Positions 63,860 through 64,000 of a stretch of 64,000 nt of DNA are shown piece after piece. Below the pieces are notes generated by a model. It was given only the letters and a program-made list of their open reading frames with translations. It searched no databases and was not told the origin of the DNA. Source of the DNA: AVCC01 sp041736255 (GTDB lineage: Bacteria; Pseudomonadota; Gammaproteobacteria; Burkholderiales; Burkholderiaceae_D); the NCBI GenBank assembly GCA_041736255.1, contig JBGSTZ010000156.1, forward strand, positions 138,508 through 202,507. The letters are read 5' to 3'. A program made the translations under genes and the position numbers. Each line of letters starts with the position of its first letter. The first letter of the stretch is position 1.

Positions 63860-64000
63860 TGTCTAGACTCGTGTGATCATGTACCCATTCGTAGCTGGCC
63901 TCTTTTCAAAGCCAGGCACGTTTTGCGTACACTGCTCACCAACGATAATCCATTGCCAATGTCATGACACAAGCCCTGCATAGTCAAGCACGCACAACTC
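63860..64000 (+). mobile_element. Left end of an IS481-family-like insertion sequence inside a CRISPR repeat
   Basis: The repeat sequence stops abruptly at 63859, and unrelated DNA beginning TGTCTAGACTCGTGTGATCA follows. A 5' TGT end is common for IS481/IS3-type elements. About 100 bp in, an ORF starts whose first residues fit an IS481-family transposase. The right end, the target duplication and any continuation of the array are beyond the window. Confidence 0.6.
63964..64000 (+). CDS. Putative IS481-family transposase, first 12 codons only
   Basis: ATG 63964 opens the frame MTQALHSQARTT, which runs off the window. It recalls the MTQVLHGSATTT-type N-terminus of a group of IS481-family DDE transposases with an N-terminal helix-turn-helix. 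The match rests on recall of a dozen residues, so the family call is tentative. It reads into the window edge, away from the array. Confidence 0.45.
   Translation, partial: MTQALHSQARTT

Noticed and set aside
63860..64000. The sequence after the last repeat as the normal CRISPR leader
   Set aside because: A leader should adjoin a full repeat, but here the repeat is cut mid-sequence and a transposase-like frame begins about 100 bp on, which fits an insertion better.

Overview
The window looks like a chromosomal segment of a betaproteobacterium in the order Burkholderiales, probably Oxalobacteraceae (Herminiimonas/Janthinobacterium-like). This is inferred from gene content and order: mla phospholipid transport - ABC exporter - bolA - murA - hisGD..hisE - hinT - tatABC, followed by a degQ-type protease, mscL, petABC and sspAB, all in the arrangement usual for that order. 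Coding is dense, with mid-to-high GC genes and AT-rich gaps. No search could be run, so the taxonomy is an inference.

Layout. 1-5.8 kb: a DUF445 membrane protein and opgGH (periplasmic glucans). 5.8-7.5 kb: a solitary, AT-richer trpB homologue between two similar terminator/tRNA-end sequences, next to tRNA-Thr(TGT). 7.5-11.6 kb: petABC-sspA-sspB on the minus strand. 11.9-15.1 kb: mscL, a Nif3-like protein, a Do-family protease and a DUF2461 protein. 15.1-33 kb: a long minus-strand block that, read in transcription order, runs mlaFEDACB, an ABC-2 exporter, bolA, murA, hisGD, a DNA methyltransferase, hisCBHAFIE, hinT and tatABC. 33-37 kb: a CorC/CNNM protein, a decayed CNNM relic and a BetT-like BCCT transporter. 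37.2-48.7 kb: a branched-chain amino acid block with the whole branched-chain 2-oxoacid dehydrogenase (E1a, E1b, E2, E3), a complete livKHMGF uptake system and a Leu/Val-type dehydrogenase. 48.8-57 kb: an exonuclease/GIY-YIG fusion and gltBD.

57.2-64 kb is accessory DNA: a HepT/MntA toxin-antitoxin pair, a short relic of a phage-type integrase, and a very large CRISPR array. The array has 28-bp type I-F-like repeats with 32-33 bp spacers. Position arithmetic gives 95 full-length repeats plus one cut repeat, filling 58140-63859. It reads on the minus strand. Repeats decay at the low-coordinate (trailer) end, and the high-coordinate (leader-side) end is broken inside a repeat at 63859/63860 by what appears to be an IS481-family insertion sequence. 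No cas gene or leader lies in the window.

The most unusual items are this interrupted array and its toxin-antitoxin/integrase neighbourhood, the small trpB island at the 3' end of tRNA-Thr, the CNNM relic, and a solitary methyltransferase inside the histidine operon.
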